Source: Lates calcarifer | Lineage: Eukaryota; Chordata; Actinopteri; Centropomidae | DNA length: 64,000 nt | Direction of reading: 5' to 3' | Assembly: GCF_001640805.2 (NCBI RefSeq) | Contig: NC_066849.1 | Span: forward strand, 22,135,336 to 22,199,335 | In this document: one piece after another, positions 23,000 to 37,639 of the stretch | How the letters are laid out: every line of letters begins with the position of its first letter | How positions within the stretch are numbered: position 1 is the stretch's first letter | Translations under genes and position numbers: made by a program | The notes under the pieces: generated by a model | Seen by the model: the letters and a program-made list of their open reading frames with translations, nothing else | What the model was told of the DNA's origin: nothing | The model's database searches: none

Positions 23000-25900
23000 T
23001 AAAGCAACACTATATGTCGCACACCACCATCAGCTAGATTTAAGAAGAAGCTAACTCAGTATTGTCAGTACACACATCACAGCAAAGCAAAGAGCCCAAA
23101 GAGGATGTTGAGGAGGGAAGCTAAGAAGAGTAAAGGACAGCGTGACCAAGCAAAAGGCCAGACAACAGTAAATCATGTAGGCTATAACCATGTCAGTCTC
23201 TCACAGAGTGTTGTAGTTTGTCCAGATGCCAAAAGTCATCTAACCTCAGGACCACCTCAGGCCAGCATGCAAATAAATAAATTCATCTCACACCATGTAA
23301 GCCTTGAAAGTTTGAAACCTTGCAAACCTATCTCAGATGGTTTATAATAAATGACACTGTCCAATGTATATTATGTGCATTGAGGTCTATAACATGTCTT
23401 AACAGTTAAGAAAACAATCTCACCACAATGTCCATTTAGTAACTGTTCTCAAACAGACTTGTCGAGTAAAAGATCACTTTTTCATTTTATCTTAGCTCTT
23501 TAAGGACTAGTCATGTTGGCTCAGATAAAACTGTGTTTTGGTGCATAAAGTACTGAAAAAGAGGAAATCTAAACATTTATAATTCAATGGCAGCCACACA
23601 AACTGCATATTCTGATGAAGATCATTTGATACGATCAGATCCAGAACAGCTGACGAAGCAAACTTGCTTGACGAAGCTGCTGTTTCCAAGGTCAAAATTG
23701 AACTCTGATTATCTGATAGTAGTCTTTTCACACAACTAAGCAGAATGCAATTGACAATGCAAACATATAAACCAATGGTCTCTAAACATGTGCCTCTGAG
23801 ATGCATTTGATCCCCAGTCTGACAGTTCAGCAGCTAATTTCTTTCCTCTGTTTGACCAACTGAGATGAAAACCTGAGTAAATATAATCCTGCCATATAAT
23901 CATGCCTCCAAATCTTACAGTGACTCAGTCAGGGAAGAGCTTCTCCTGCTGCACTGCTGTCGGTGACCCCTGCTTCTCCCAGGTGCAATAATTTGAAAAA
24001 TCCCACAGTACTAAGGCTGTCTCCTTTCCAGGTAATGGGACTTTTAAATGACTACCACATGCTACCTATACTGTACAATCCACTGCCTTACAACACAGTA
24101 TCAGGAGATTATCCCCTGGCCTACAGTGAATCCTTATCTTTACGTTGCAGTTGGGATTATTTTGCTTGGTGTTTTGGAAGCAGCAGTAGGAGAGCAGAGT
24201 CAGGTGATGTAATGAAAGCACAAGCCATCAAATTAAAAAATAGACTGGACACCTGCTGGAACTCCATATTAACAACATTTTTTTTTCTCCAGGTTGACTG
24301 CAATAACATTCTGCAAATATTTTTATGGAGGTCAGATTAATTTCTTTTGTAGGCACAGAGCATGACTCAGAGAACTGGCAAGGCAACCAAGCACCAGATT
24401 CCTGAGCCAAGAAATACCTCTGCCATGGCAGCACATCAGGTACCACAGGTGACACAGAGACTTCCTGTTAATTTCCACAGCAGCAACAGTTATATGCCAG
24501 CCAAACACACACTGAATCAACCTGAACTGAATAGACTGGTAGAGCTGTTTCAATCCATTATGCATAATGCGTGCAGGAGAATTGGTGTATTTATCTACTT
24601 CTGTGTGCACATGTGCATTCTTGTGTGTATATCTGTGTGTGTTACAGAGAGAGATGCTTGACTCCCAATAGATGTCATTATTTTCCACTTGCAAGCTCTC
24701 ATCTCAGCATGAGTGCAGAGGTATTTTTATTATTCTGTCTGTTATATATTGTGTGTGTGTCTGTGCATGCACATGCACATGTGGATGAGTGTGTGGTACG
24801 GGGAGGGAGGGAGAGAGAGAGAGGCATGCATGTATTTGTGTGCGTTTGTGTGTGGGCGTGTGCTTCATAAAATTTTTTCGTCTCTCAAAAAGTTCCAGAC
24901 ACTTTCTCGTTCCTTTCTGGTTAGTTGAGGAGTGCGGAAAATCTCTTTTCCTACTAAAATTCCTGCAGCAAAGAAGCGACGGCGCATCAAGTGTCACAGT
25001 GTCAAGGGAATCGGTTCAAGTCACTGGTACAAATACAATCTTTCATCTCATTCGGGAGCAAGCTTTTGAATTAACTCTGTATGTGGCATGACTGTCTATC
25101 AGCCTGGCAGGCGCAGGTCTCATGTATTGGAGAGTGGGATGGGATTCCGCCTGATAGGAAAGAGATGACACGATCAATTACATCAGCAAAAAAGCTTGGA
25201 GAGGGTGTTAAAAAGTGCTTTTGTGAGCGCTGCACCTGGATAAAGGCAGCCAAGCGTCTCTGTGTTGCTGTCAGCACTACGGACAGCAGTGTCTGATCAG
25301 CACCATGGACAGCACCCTGCTCGCTGCACCGTGACTTCAGGTCTGATCACGAGATGGGAGTCATCTCATTTTTTGACCAATTAGTTTGAGCAAATTCATT
25401 AAAAGAGAATTTTGATGAATGAATCTGAAGTCCTCATAGCCAAACTAATCTCCACATTGGATACAAGCTAGTGCAGAATTGCTGCTCCACTAACTCAAAT
25501 GGTGTAAATCTACAAAGTGGAGGCGACTCAGGGGGCTGTCAGTTGAAGTGCTAAGAATTCACCTGAATAGAGGGACTGACAATAACACAGTCAGTCAAAC
25601 CCAAGTGAGACCAGCTGTGATGCGTTGAGTGGAGATAGTCCAGCTCTACCTTATCAAAAGGAACAGAGTTATGAAAATGTGGTAACTTTAGGTAACATGT
25701 AAATTAAAATGCCTTACAGTGTCGATTAAATGCATTTTTCTAAAGAGGAAATGTTGAATTACAGCAGTACTGAAAATTAACACTGAGTGTATTTAGTACT
25801 GTTTTGTTCTGGATTTAGTTTCTTATTTATTTTTGTGTGCTTTAATGAAAGAGAAATGAGAAATTTAGCATTAGCACTGCTGGAGAACAAGCCATCCAAA

Positions 25901-26067
25901 AGAGCAAAAGGAGCAAAACTAAAATTCATAGCCTAGTTCCATGGCTAGCTATGCATTATCATATTGACTGAAACATGGCTATCCCTGAAAACTTTTATTT
26001 AAGAAGGTAAGCTGTGCCACATTAACCAGATCTAACAGCTACAGTGATGCTATCACTTGTGTGTCTG

Positions 26068-26128
<61 letters not shown>

Positions 26129-29100
26129 AACCTGTGAATCAAGCCAATGGTCAGGCTTCGACTAAAAACTGATGGTGTTCAGCTCAGAAAGAGAGCTTGA
26201 TGGAGCAGGTGAGCAGTTTCAAAAAGAATTCTATGAATCTGCACTTGACTGCTGTTCCTCGACGACCAGATGTGTATCTCAGTAAACTGAATTTGAATTG
26301 CAAGAGCTGAACTGAACTGTGAGAACTGACTGTGAGTTGAATTTTCACTGAGGACAAAATACAGTTTCAGAGCAAATGAATTCACTTTCATGGTATCACA
26401 TTCAGTTTCAAGTTTGTTGGAATTAAGTTCCAAACTAGTAACTTAAACTTCAAATTATGCTGTTCAGATTCAGTTATTTAAGTTAAACAATACAAATGGT
26501 GTGATTCAAATTCAGTTTTTTAAATATAATTATTCAAGTTGATCATTAAAAAGTCATATATAAATGATTCAAGGTCAGTTTCAGGTGATGCAGATTCCTG
26601 CCCATTTGTTCAGCTCCTGTTGTTATTAATGTACTCTATTAATAAATTTGACTTGACAGTTCACTGTAGGAAAAAAGTCATTTTTGTTTAGTGTGTAGGT
26701 GTAAATAGGTGTCTATCTTTCAGCAGCCTGCAATCACATACAAATCATTCTATGAAGAGAACAGAAAAATATTTCAGAGTTTTGAAAATGACCTCTAAGG
26801 CGTTTATTAAAGACAGTGAATTCAATGACTAATAATTTTCAAGACCTCCCCTGTGTGAGGACTTGTTGGGGATAGCAAATCAAAACTTGCTGATCAAATG
26901 TATATTTCTCTGTCCTTTCTTTGCACTTGTATTTGAGTCTGCTTTTGTATCTCAGCTCTGATAGCTTCATAGTTTGTGTTAAGAGTCATTCCCATTCCCT
27001 GCCTCAGAAATTAAATGAAATAAAATGTCATTTCAGTTAAAGTCACATCAAATGAATGAAGTTCCCTGCTATTCACAGCCTATAATGTTTGCGAGAAGGC
27101 AACCACCAAGCTTTTTCTATTAAAACTCACAGATGAATAGATGAGTTCTTAACATTTCATTTAGCACTTCACATTACCTTTTATACTTTTCGTCTGAGGG
27201 GAGTACAGTGAGTTGTGCTGTGATGACTTCTCTCAATTACATCAAGGTTTAGAGGCTATTTTACTTCACTCTTTAGAAAATAAAAGTCATCGGTAAACTA
27301 AAAAAAAAAAAAAAAAAGGATAAATGCTCTTTCACCCTCTCCTTACTCTCAACTGCATCCCCCTTTGTCTCTGTCCTCCCCTCTGTCTTTGTGAAGCCTG
27401 TGACTGGTTTGATGCTGAGTAACTCCCTGCAGCACCGAGGGAGGTAGAAAGAAAACAGACAGAGACTGTGAGAGACTGAGAGGGCAGAGAGATGAAGAGA
27501 GCAGAGTCAGTGGAGAGAAAGGTAGAAAGTGAGACAAAAGGGGAAGGGCAAGGCAGACAGAGAGAGATGGATAATGAGGACAGACGGAGCAGAATATTTC
27601 ACCACTGGAATATTTCACACTTCACATAATATTTCATTCTTACCATCAGATTCCTGGGTTTGAGATTCTACCCAGGGCAGACAGATTGACAGACTATTTT
27701 TCATCAGCAATGCTTTTCCTCCCCAGCTCCAGCAACTGTAAACCTCTCTCTAAATGACTGCCATAAATCCTCCACAAATCCACATATATTCCTGCCATAT
27801 TTCTGGAGACAGCTGATTATTTCTGCAGCATTTAATGTGTGTGTTCAAAACTAGTGTATTAATCTAAGTAACATAATCAAATCGATGGGTCCATCATTGC
27901 TTTATGGGTGTGTTTGAGTTGATTCAGTTGACATAATAAAGAACAACAGGTCATTTAGGAAGAAAAATAAATGAATAGAAAGATTTTCCTGGCCTGGAAA
28001 AACTAAATGATGGCATCAACATATCTTTTATATATAAACGGATATTGAAAAGATAAATTGCAGAATGTGGTTTTGGCAAAATGCATAGCATTTACCCATG
28101 CTAAGCTAGCCAGACTTTTTTGTATTTTTTAAACAACAGCTTCACATTTCTAGCCAGCAACCATTGGTTTGTCGCTAAATTTTTTAGCTAGTTAGCATTT
28201 AAGCTAACATTAGCTTCATCAGTTGGCTGACAACACTGTCTCTAGCTGACAGTAAATGGCATGCCACTTTGAAGACATTACCTGTGCCATGTCTATGTAT
28301 TTTAAGCTTTTCAAAGATCATTTAACTGCCTTTAGTCCCATGTGTCACTTAATACTGCATTGGTCAGGGATAGTGAGTAGAGAAATGATGTTGCAAAAAG
28401 CAAAAGCTGTGTAGTGATAATGCACAAAGTGACTTAAGTAAATTGGCACATTATTCAAACACCATTGACATCGTGCTAAAAGACTGAGACCTGTCACTGA
28501 GCAGGTAAAGTGGGTTTTTGGAGCTTTTTCAGTAAAAAAAAACAAACAAAAAAAAAACACTTTAAGGAGCAGTTAGAGTGAACCCAAACAGTAAAGTAGC
28601 CAAGAATGAACTAAAACTTACTGGAAAACTTAGGGTTGGCGGCACAGATGATAAAGATGAGGACCAAACCATCTGTTTGGCTATGTTTGGTAAGGTTGAC
28701 TGGGTTTGTTAAGGTGTAAACTAACCCAAATTCAAGAACAAACAATAAAAAGCAGGACAACTGCTCCTAACTTTAGCCTAAACTCTGATAGCATCTGGGC
28801 CCAGCTCACATACAGCGGAGAAATACTACTGTGATGCACTAGTCATTAACAGGTCTCCAGCAGACCTATTAATGACTTTAGTCTGTGTCTCACTTTTTCT
28901 CCCTTGTTTTTGGTTTTGGAAAAGCTAAAAAAAATCCTTCAGACTTGACAAATGCAGAGCATCTCTCATACCCATACAGTATATTAGCATTCATAAAATA
29001 CTATCACCTAATGGGATGGTAGTCAAAAAAGAGAGACACATGCCTGAGTCACGGAAATCCATCCCATAAATCATAAATAACAGAGTGAGATGATTATCAT

Positions 29101-32100
29101 GATGAGCTGCCTTTCTCCTGTAACCTTTGACCCTTACCCTTACCCTTGAAGCCACAACATCCCTGGAGTCTTCATTATACTCTGGAACAGCAGAATTAAA
29201 AATAACAGTCTGTATAATATGTGATCTAGTTTTCTAATTACATTGCTGCATTTCATTCCTTCACCCTCCACTCTCTTGGTGAGGGGAGGTGAGCAGACCT
29301 TTCATGACAGTATGAAAACCTTATGATGCCATAGTTCAATGTTTAAAAAAATATCAAAGTGTGTCCTGGAAAGGCTTTAATTCCTCTAGATATACCTGAA
29401 TATATTCTTGGTGCTGTTTAAACATCAGTCATTTCTAAACTATCTGTGATACCCTTGTATAATTACTGTAAACAAATCACACCATGGTGGAGATGATTGG
29501 TAATCGGAGCCTTGCACCAGTGATTCTGTCACTGCTAATGTTTCTCTAAATTAAGACCACATTTCCCATAAACCAATAAACCCTAAAGCTTTTTAACAGG
29601 AATCAACAGTTACTTTCAATAAAGACGATGTCGCATCAGACAAATATTTTCTCCTCTACTTTACTGAAGAGGATAAACAGCTAGAAAGTGATTTTCCATC
29701 TGTCTTTCACTTACGCTACCATCTGCCTATATGAGAAACTCTTTGTGCTGGAGGTCTCTTCTCCTCTCTCAGTCTCTTCCTGATTTGTGTCATGAAGCAG
29801 ATCTCAACTCACATTTGACCCTGTGGCACATGATGTGAAGTGCAGCATCCAGTAGAGGCTGCCAATCGTCTTGAACGTGATCTGATTTTGTTTACGGTAA
29901 ATAACCCAGGTACTCGGCCAGACCAGTTACAGCTGAATGTTGGTGCACTCAACTGTTTTGGCATCGGAGGACCAAAATGTTAGCCAGCTCTGGGTCGTTG
30001 GCTAGGATGTTGGGGTGTAGAGTTGTGCTCCACTTAGCTGTGCTCTGGCTTATGTCACACCTGGAGTGGGACCAATGACCCAGGGATGATTCTGGCAACC
30101 GAGCACGCAGGATTTACAGTAGGCTGCTTTTTGGCTACTAATTCAGTGAAAAGATCCATATGCCACAGCAGCTTTAATATGTCAAAGTCCAACTGAGATT
30201 AAATTGCATGTTTTTTTTCGTCTAACAGATCTGTGGTCTAAATCACATGACCTGTGTTTTCCTTTAGGAAAAAAAAACTGAAATCAGAGAAATGTGCATC
30301 TTTTGGTTTCAGGATGTGCCCCCCCCCCCCAAACTTTTATATCAACAAGAAAGAAAGAAAGACAGCTGCTGGTCCTCAGTCTACACAGATTTAAACCATA
30401 TTTGCATAATGCAGTATGTCTGTCATAGGGAGAAAGCCACACTGACAAACAGCCAGACAGCTGCCTGCTACACAACAGTCACAGGCTTTAAACAACAGCA
30501 TTAGTCTTTGTACTTACTGCAAACAAAGGCGTGTGTTGCTTTGAACCTTGGCTTTTTGAATGAGCTTCCAAATATACATTCATTAGGGAGAAATTAATGT
30601 ATGCACTAATGTCACTTAACTAATTAGCTAATCAGCTGTTGTCCATTAAACAGCTTAAAACCTTACCAGCAATGTCCTTTCAGTCAGTTTGACCGTGATT
30701 TTTAAAACAACTGCTAAGAAAACACTGCCAATAGCTGGTAAACTGAATTTTCCATACGTTTGTTTACTTCATTTGCCATTCCCCTGCTGGGATTCAGCAG
30801 TTTGACTGTCAATCAAACACAGAAGACACAGTGGCAGAAAAGAATAATCCTTATATTCTCCCTTTCACTGATAAACAGCTATTAACAGTAAACTGAAACA
30901 TTTCTTTGACTTTTATTTGACTGCAAATGGATGACTAGTGGTGATTTTTTGGGGATTTTGCAGTGCAGTGATGACACTAGCTCAGTTTGTCTTGTTTTAC
31001 ATATCTAGTTTGTGACAAATTTAACCAAAGTAACTATTTTACATTCCCTGTCATCACTGCACCTGTTCGTCATTAGTTTTGGGCATGCTCAACACTTTTC
31101 AAGAGTTTCCAAAGTGCTGCAATTTTTGCAAGCCTTTGTTGAGCAGACACATACCAAACAAAAACTGCTGCTTCTTTAGGCATTGAAGAGGACTTCACAA
31201 TGTGATTAAAACCACTGATGTCACCAGTAAAATAAAATCTGTTTTGTTTTAGTGTGTAACTCCTGTTTTAACCTGTGCAGGCTGGCCCAGTTTAGTCAGG
31301 GTCACAGCCAGAGCTCACTCATTTGTCTTTGCAGTGACTTAAACGATTTCTCCACAGTCTCTCAGTTGCTTAGGAAAAATTCAGATTCTCTGGCAGCTAA
31401 TTTTTAATGTCTTTGTCATGTTGCATGACAATGAAGTGCAGCACAGTGGTGGAGGGGAGGGGAGTTAACAACAGGGAGCCACACTGCAACAATCAGTGTG
31501 TCTCCATTCGAGCCCTTGGCTGGCCTGGTTAGTATGGAGATTGGGTGCTGGAGGTTAAATGAGGAGAAGACTTTCCTTTCGGGAGAAAACCAGGTGCCTG
31601 CTCTGGCTTCTAACCATGTGAAATATTAACAAGGCCTGGGACTGTAACAGCGGCTGCACAGCCCTGGCCTCTGCATAGAGTCAAGACACAGAGACAGCAT
31701 AAAAAGAGAGACTGTTCTAATATATAAAAAAAGAGAGGGGGAGCTAGGGAGTGACTGATATTTTCAAAATCTGCAGAGGCTGATGTCAGTGTGAAAACAA
31801 AACTGATATTATTCAGAGAAAAAAAAAGTATGAATGACACACGGCTGGACAGAGTCATCTGACAGATTACTATGCTGACTGAAGTGTTAAACAGGTAATC
31901 AATCAGTAATTTAAAGCTGATTATAATTTAAAGTAACCTTCTGAGCCCTGCTGTGTGTGAGTCAGTGTGAGCTCAGCAGTTAAATTAACTCTAACATGAT
32001 GCAAGAGTCCTGCAACAGCGACACACCGAGAGAAAAATATGCAGAACACCCTGCTTAAAGCATGCATCTCCTTTATTTTTAATAATATTCCAAAGTCATA

Positions 32101-33890
32101 TGTTGGTCATATTGGTCTTGTGTTGGGGCTTTAGTAAACCAGAGGCATACATTGACTCATTCCTCATGTAGCACAAAGGCTGGCCCCTTGAGAAGTTACA
32201 ATGATGCTCTTATCAGCAAAATAGTAGGCTTTTTCAATCGCTGTGAACAGAAACCCGAATTCAGATTTGTACTACAACAAGATTACTTGACATTTGTTTA
32301 CTGGAGAATGGGAAACAGAGAAAGAGAGAGGGACAAAGATGGAGATAAAGGAGAGTAGAAGAGAAGAGGATATGAAATTCAACAAAGGATGCAAATTGGA
32401 TTTCAATCTGCTATATTTCAAGTTTGCTGTGTATGTCAAGTGATTTTTTTTCCCTCCTCTGTTTTTAATCTCGACTTTTCACCAGCCAAGTTGCAACAAA
32501 GCATCTAACCACTTAAATATCTAATTTACCCTGTGAAGGAAGCCCAGACATCTTCAGGGAACAGACTTTAACTTGAGAGCAGGAGAATTCACTGGTACAC
32601 GAGGAGACAGGGGCCAAATGAGGCAGGCTGATTGCTATTCTGAAACGTGGCGAGAGGAAGACAAGGCCAGCGCAGAGAGAAAATCTATACACTGACAAAA
32701 GAGAGAGAAGTGAAAGGTATGTGTGTGTGTTTGTGGGTGTGATGGGGAGAAGGTACAGAGAGAGACATAGGCCACAATTACTGTAGAGATTCATTCTCAT
32801 ACTTCTCTTCTCTCTCTCTTTCCCTGTCACACACACACGCACGCACACATGCACGCATGCACACACACACACACACACTGTCATCAAGCCATCCCATCTT
32901 TTCAAAGATGATTTAAAAAGAGATTAAAAGAGAAAACCAGATTTCTCTACAATCCCCTGTTGCTATGGCGATACAAAATTGAGTCGCTCCCTCTCTTTTT
33001 TCCCCCCCGTCTCTCTCTCATTCTCTCTACTTCTTATGGTCAAATCATCAAATCAACATGTAGGTACAGTCCTGAACACAGAGGCAGGCCAACTGCAGAG
33101 CATGTCTGTGTGTGTGTGTGAGTGTGTGCGACTCCTGTTATCTTGGCTCACTGCTCTGCTCCCCCTCCTTTGCTGTTGTTGTTGCTGCTTTTATGTCATG
33201 ACAATGAGGGGAGCTTGAATGAATCAGACCAGTGTGATCTCATGTTAGGGGCTCCCTCACCCCCACTGCTGCGGCCGTATGAAAACCTCTTATCTCCAGA
33301 ACGTCTGACTTTCACCTACAAAGGTGAAACCATGAGGCATATTAAAGAGTGAATCTGTACTCTGTGAACTGGCAAGGGTTCAAGGCACTTATCTTCTGAT
33401 AAAGTTAGATTCTCTGTAGGCAGCAATCTTCATACTAGCTGTGGCCACTATACAAACATTTAATTTTAACTGTAATTGCTTTATAAAGTTTTCACTATCA
33501 GGTTTTTAGAACATTATAGAAGATTATTTCCGTCACTTATTTTAGGTCATTGTTCCCTCAGCTAAAGACAAAAGTAGAAAATCATATTACTCCGGCCCCT
33601 GCACCGAGAAAGGATTAGTGTATTACCGTCTTTCCTTTCTATTTTGCTTTACTGCTTAGTAGCCTGATTTTAATTTTAATTACATGACTGCTTCAATACC
33701 GCGTTTAAAGACAAACTATTTTTGTCCACCCTACTGCAGGAGCTAACTAAACCAGGTGCACCATTCAGAGGATGAGAGGGCTCTAACATTGTTTTACATG
33801 CAATAAATGGTCTGTCAAACTATTTATTCAGCCACCAGTCATAGCCTTAACAGAAGAGTTTAAGAGGACAAAAACTTTTAAATACAGGCT
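23000..33890. other. Intergenic, about 10.9 kb, no gene recognised
   Basis: AT-rich, with GT-rich tracts at 24600-24860 and 32720-32880, CA-TA microsatellite at 26069-26128, poly-A at 27301-27317, and a 12-nt poly-C at 30319-30330. Frames here (for example 25081-25296 plus, 27349-27618 minus) are low-complexity or lack recognisable domains. Confidence 0.5.
26069..26128. repeat. Compound CA/TA microsatellite
   Basis: About 18 CA units run directly into about 11 TA units. Confidence 0.97.
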
Positions 33891-33899
33891 TTTTGAGCG

Positions 33900-34640
33900 C
33901 ACTATGTTGGGGCCTTGGGGACTCAGTTCCTCTCTGTACTACAGCTGTTTCGGACCGGTTTCATTCAAGATAATATTTTCACGGACCAGCCGTCGTCGTG
34001 GGGTGGGATTAAAATTACCAGAATATAGACTCGGCATAAAAACAAAACATACGTAACGATCATTATAAATAAAACTCACCATAACGCAGCAGCAGGAAGC
34101 ATCAGCTCTTCAACAGTGAAAGACTTCTTAGCCTTAGCAACGCGGTTAGCAGCGAAGTACGTTGTTCTCAGTGCAGCTACAGTTGCTCCTGTGGTGGCCC
34201 TGAAGACTTGCTTCTGTCCTTCTTGTTCATGTTTTTTTCTTCAAAGAACTTGGGTTCGGGGTTGTCTTTTATTGCAGGGTACTTGGTCCCCGTGTGTCGA
34301 AGCAGTTTTGAAGGCTTCACTGCCTCATTTAATAGCCTGATACCACATATTATGTAGAGGCGGCCTGGAGCAGGTGAATCGCCTGTCGCGATAAAACCGT
34401 ATTTTAAGTAACTCCTGGTATTTCCCACTGAATGCAGCTTTGTTTTTCTTGACAGTCTTAGGCTTTTCTGCTGTTTCATCATTGGGCATTTTTCCCTTTT
34501 CAAAGAAACTCTCCACAGACATTTGTTTTTTAAATTCATTTTAGCTAGTTAGCTAGCTAGTTTAACTCATCGAACATCACAGCCATGATAAACAAGTAAG
34601 TGTCAAACGGTATCAGGAGGCAGAGACGGATGTGATGGGC
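33900..34640 (-). pseudogene. hAT-type element remnant with ZBED5/SCAND3-like transposase N-terminus (broken)
   Basis: The minus strand encodes in successive frames: an N-terminus MSVESFFEKGKMP (from 34522), then YLKYGFIATGD..., a zinc-finger-like block and KPSKLLRH...YPAIKD...FFEEK (34177-34430), then TTYFAANRVAKAKKSFT and EELMLPAAL (34087-34205). This is the order of domesticated and mobile ZBED5/SCAND3-like hAT transposases. At least two frameshifts break it, and the finger is damaged: expected CxxC reads YIIC and the final histidine (TKHP) reads TKYP. The segment 33950-34000 (tttcggaccggttt, then atattttcacggacc) matches the terminal region of a fish hAT family as I recall it. The catalytic domain is missing. 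Confidence 0.75.
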
Positions 34641-34909
34641 AGAGATTCCGGTCACTTTTCAAAGTAATAGTCAATAATAGTCAATAAAATGAAATGATAT
34701 GAATTATTTATTCTTTCTGTGTGGCTGGATGACATGTTTTGGGGAAATAACCCGGTTTAAAAATTAAATTATTTCATTTACAACCTATTGTTCAAGACTT
34801 ACGTCGTTACTAGGAGTACATTTTCTTGGGGCTGAGAACCACAAGACAGATAAGTCAGAAAATATTGAGACACAAATCAACACACTATTGGTTTTGGTGT
34901 TCTGATGGG

Positions 34910-35065
34910 GTTTGTGGTTGCCTGTGGATCAGCAGGAAGAGCAGGTTGTCTTGTAATCATAGACTCAGTGCTTTGATCTCCAGCTCCTCCTGTCCACATG
35001 TTGAAGTGTCATTGAGCAAGACACTGAACCCAAACCGCACCTGATGGTCAAACCAGCACTTCGGT
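34910..35065 (+). mobile_element. Short tRNA-related retroposon-like repeat
   Basis: Sequence resembling a common fish repeat: gatctccagctcctcct, then gtccacatgttgaagtgtc and gagcaagacactgaaccc. The upstream part (gatcagcaggaagagcaggt; tttgatctcc) sits where degenerate A and B boxes would be. Recognised from memory; ends not defined. Confidence 0.55.
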
Positions 35066-37630
35066 GGCTTGTTATTTTCAGTGCATGGATATGCATATTT
35101 GGATATACATATAAATGCTGCAATTTACTGTTTTATTTCTTGAAAATATAGAATGTGTCTACCTATCAGTTATGCAACCAAACTTTTAGTTGTGTTGTGT
35201 TTTTGCTCAGGTTTTCTGAGGGAGTGTAGACATACAAAACTTTTAGGGGCCATTTGGGTGGACTGACTTGGGTATTGACTTCAGGTCTGTTTGCGTCCTT
35301 GAGACATTGAGAGAAACAGAAATACACAAAAAATAGTTTTCTGTACTTGTAAATCATTGTGGATCGATGTTGTGTATCTTTAACTAGTATTTAACATTGA
35401 TTTATTGCTGGTTAGGTATCAGCTTGCTGACATTTAAACCCTCAGTGGGTCATACAGTTTCCTGTACTTGGACCGCATCGGTGTACAGCTTTGGTTTTAG
35501 AGCAGTGTTGGGTTTCTTCTTGTACATACTTTAAAAATATTCCAGCAGAAGTCTCACAGCGTAAAAAATAAGATTGCACTGAACTACTTCCTACAAACAC
35601 TGAGGGCGTCCTCAGAAAGCAACACAACCACTGATCCCTCCAGAAGAATCAGCAGCTAAATTTAGACTTCAGAGGCTTCAGGGCAGAAAAGAACAATGGG
35701 ATGCAGGAAACAGAGGCAAGAGAGGAAGGTACAGGGTGGGTAAGGTGGGAGGAAGAAGAGAGGGAAGAAGAAAAGGACTGAAGAGGAAAGAGGAAGAGAA
35801 AAGTGGGAAAAATGCAGACAGAGCAGAGATAACATGGTGATGTTTTGACCTTTCACACTGATTCAAACTTTGGGTTTTACTTGGAATCAAAAACACAATG
35901 TCTGCAGATGTTCATGTTTCACAACAAAATAAATCTTTACTGTTTTCACAGATAAAAAACATCAAGGTTTAAATACTAAACATAATTTCAATTTTAGATA
36001 AATCTCTCGACAAGAAGATGCTGTACCTGAAAATAAAGCATGCAGTGCAGGTAATATAAACCGCATCAAGCAAAGCTGAAGACAAAGTTGTTTATCTTAC
36101 CACTGAATTTACTTCAGGGATGATTTAAGGGGATATGAAGTTCAGATGAGGTTGAAAGAGTTGAGCTTCAAAGTTACATTTGACCTACATTTTTCAAATT
36201 AAGATGCTTAGAGAAAAACCCTACACAATGTGCTTGTTTTATTCAGGTCTGGTGGCACGGAGGCTCTCATCAAACTGCAACACAATACCTCCTGAATTTA
36301 TTTAGGTACTGGCCTTAAGAAGTCCACTGCAAAACAAATTTCTCAGCACATTTTTTTTTAACTCTTCAGTCATGCACTTTGAATGGTAACTTGCCAAGAC
36401 TGAGTTTGTATCGCTATGAGTAGGCATGAAGCACCCTGCAGACCCTCCTATATGAACATTTTGTGTCTGATTATTATTCCAAAAAGCCATTTCTGAGCTT
36501 TTTGCTGTCTTTTTACATCGACAGGAATACACTGTGCTTCAGGAGGAAATACTGTATAACTGAGCAGGGAAAAGGTTGAAGTTTAAAATATTCAATAACA
36601 GCACAAAATATCAGCACAAACTCTTACTCCCTCTACCATTTACACTTTCAGATAAGTCATCTGATCCTGCTGTGAATCAGAGGACTGAACCTCTTACCAT
36701 GTAGCTCTGACATGATGAGGTCAAGAGTGATTTAAGCCACGTCACTGTGGAGGCTCACAGTTCAAAAAGACAGGAATGCCATAAACCTCAGTTTTTTTAA
36801 AACAAGGTGTTTACTCCCTGCTGAGGTCGAGTGCCATTCTGACTAGAAATTTACAGCCCTGTTGTTGCTGTCATTTCTGGAATTTCCTTAACGCTGTTTA
36901 ACACTTCTTGTTGCCTTCTCCACAAAGGTTTGAAAGGGTTGCTCTAAATAAGCAATGTGAGGTTTGACCATCACATAATTAAACATTCCCTCCCTTCCTT
37001 AAATGCTGGCATGATGATACAGCTTTACAACATGTTCTACTGTGTTTAAAAGTTACTAATTGATCTGATGGTGGTGTTATATTTCAAAGCCAGAATGTCA
37101 AACTTTGTGAGGCCCAAACTCAGACACTGTGAGTCTGGTGCTGCACACAGCCTGTATCCATTACAAATTAAAGTGATCAGCCTAATGGGGTGCAATAATT
37201 AAAAGGTCATAATCTTTACTTCGGGCATGACAGCTCAGACACTGCGGGTCTGACTTTGACAAAGTCCACAGGGATGATGCGTCTTGGCACAGTGTTGGGG
37301 AATTTAAAAAGTTAAGTCTGCAATTAAAAGGTCAACATTTCAAACTTTGAAAGGGAGCAACAACTTCAGCATCAGCCTGACATTGATGAGTCCATCTGAA
37401 CTGAACTCTGCTCTGTCTTGGATTTTGACTACAGCTCTGCCTGTCATCCCAGAAAACTAAGAATAAAAACCTTCATCTATCCAGGTCTGAATCCAAACGT
37501 CCACCCACTGGACTTGCAGACTGAGTCCTCGCAAGCTTCAGTCATACGTACCTGACATGCTCACTGTCAGCAAAGGTGCTGGACTGTGGGGGTATGAAAT
37601 ATATAATATATGCTGATATCTGGAGTTGGC
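35066..37630. other. Intergenic, no feature recognised
   Basis: AT-rich; purine-rich tract at 35680-35830 (which produces CT-rich frames on the minus strand). No gene-like frame. Confidence 0.55.
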
Positions 37631-37639
37631 CTAAAAGAT

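Noticed and set aside
25081..25296. 71-codon plus-strand frame with cysteine pairs
   Set aside because: No recognised domain, no splice context and no similarity I can name.
29140..29165. Telomere-like CCCTTA repeats
   Set aside because: Only three units and the sequence is CCCTTA, not the vertebrate CCCTAA.
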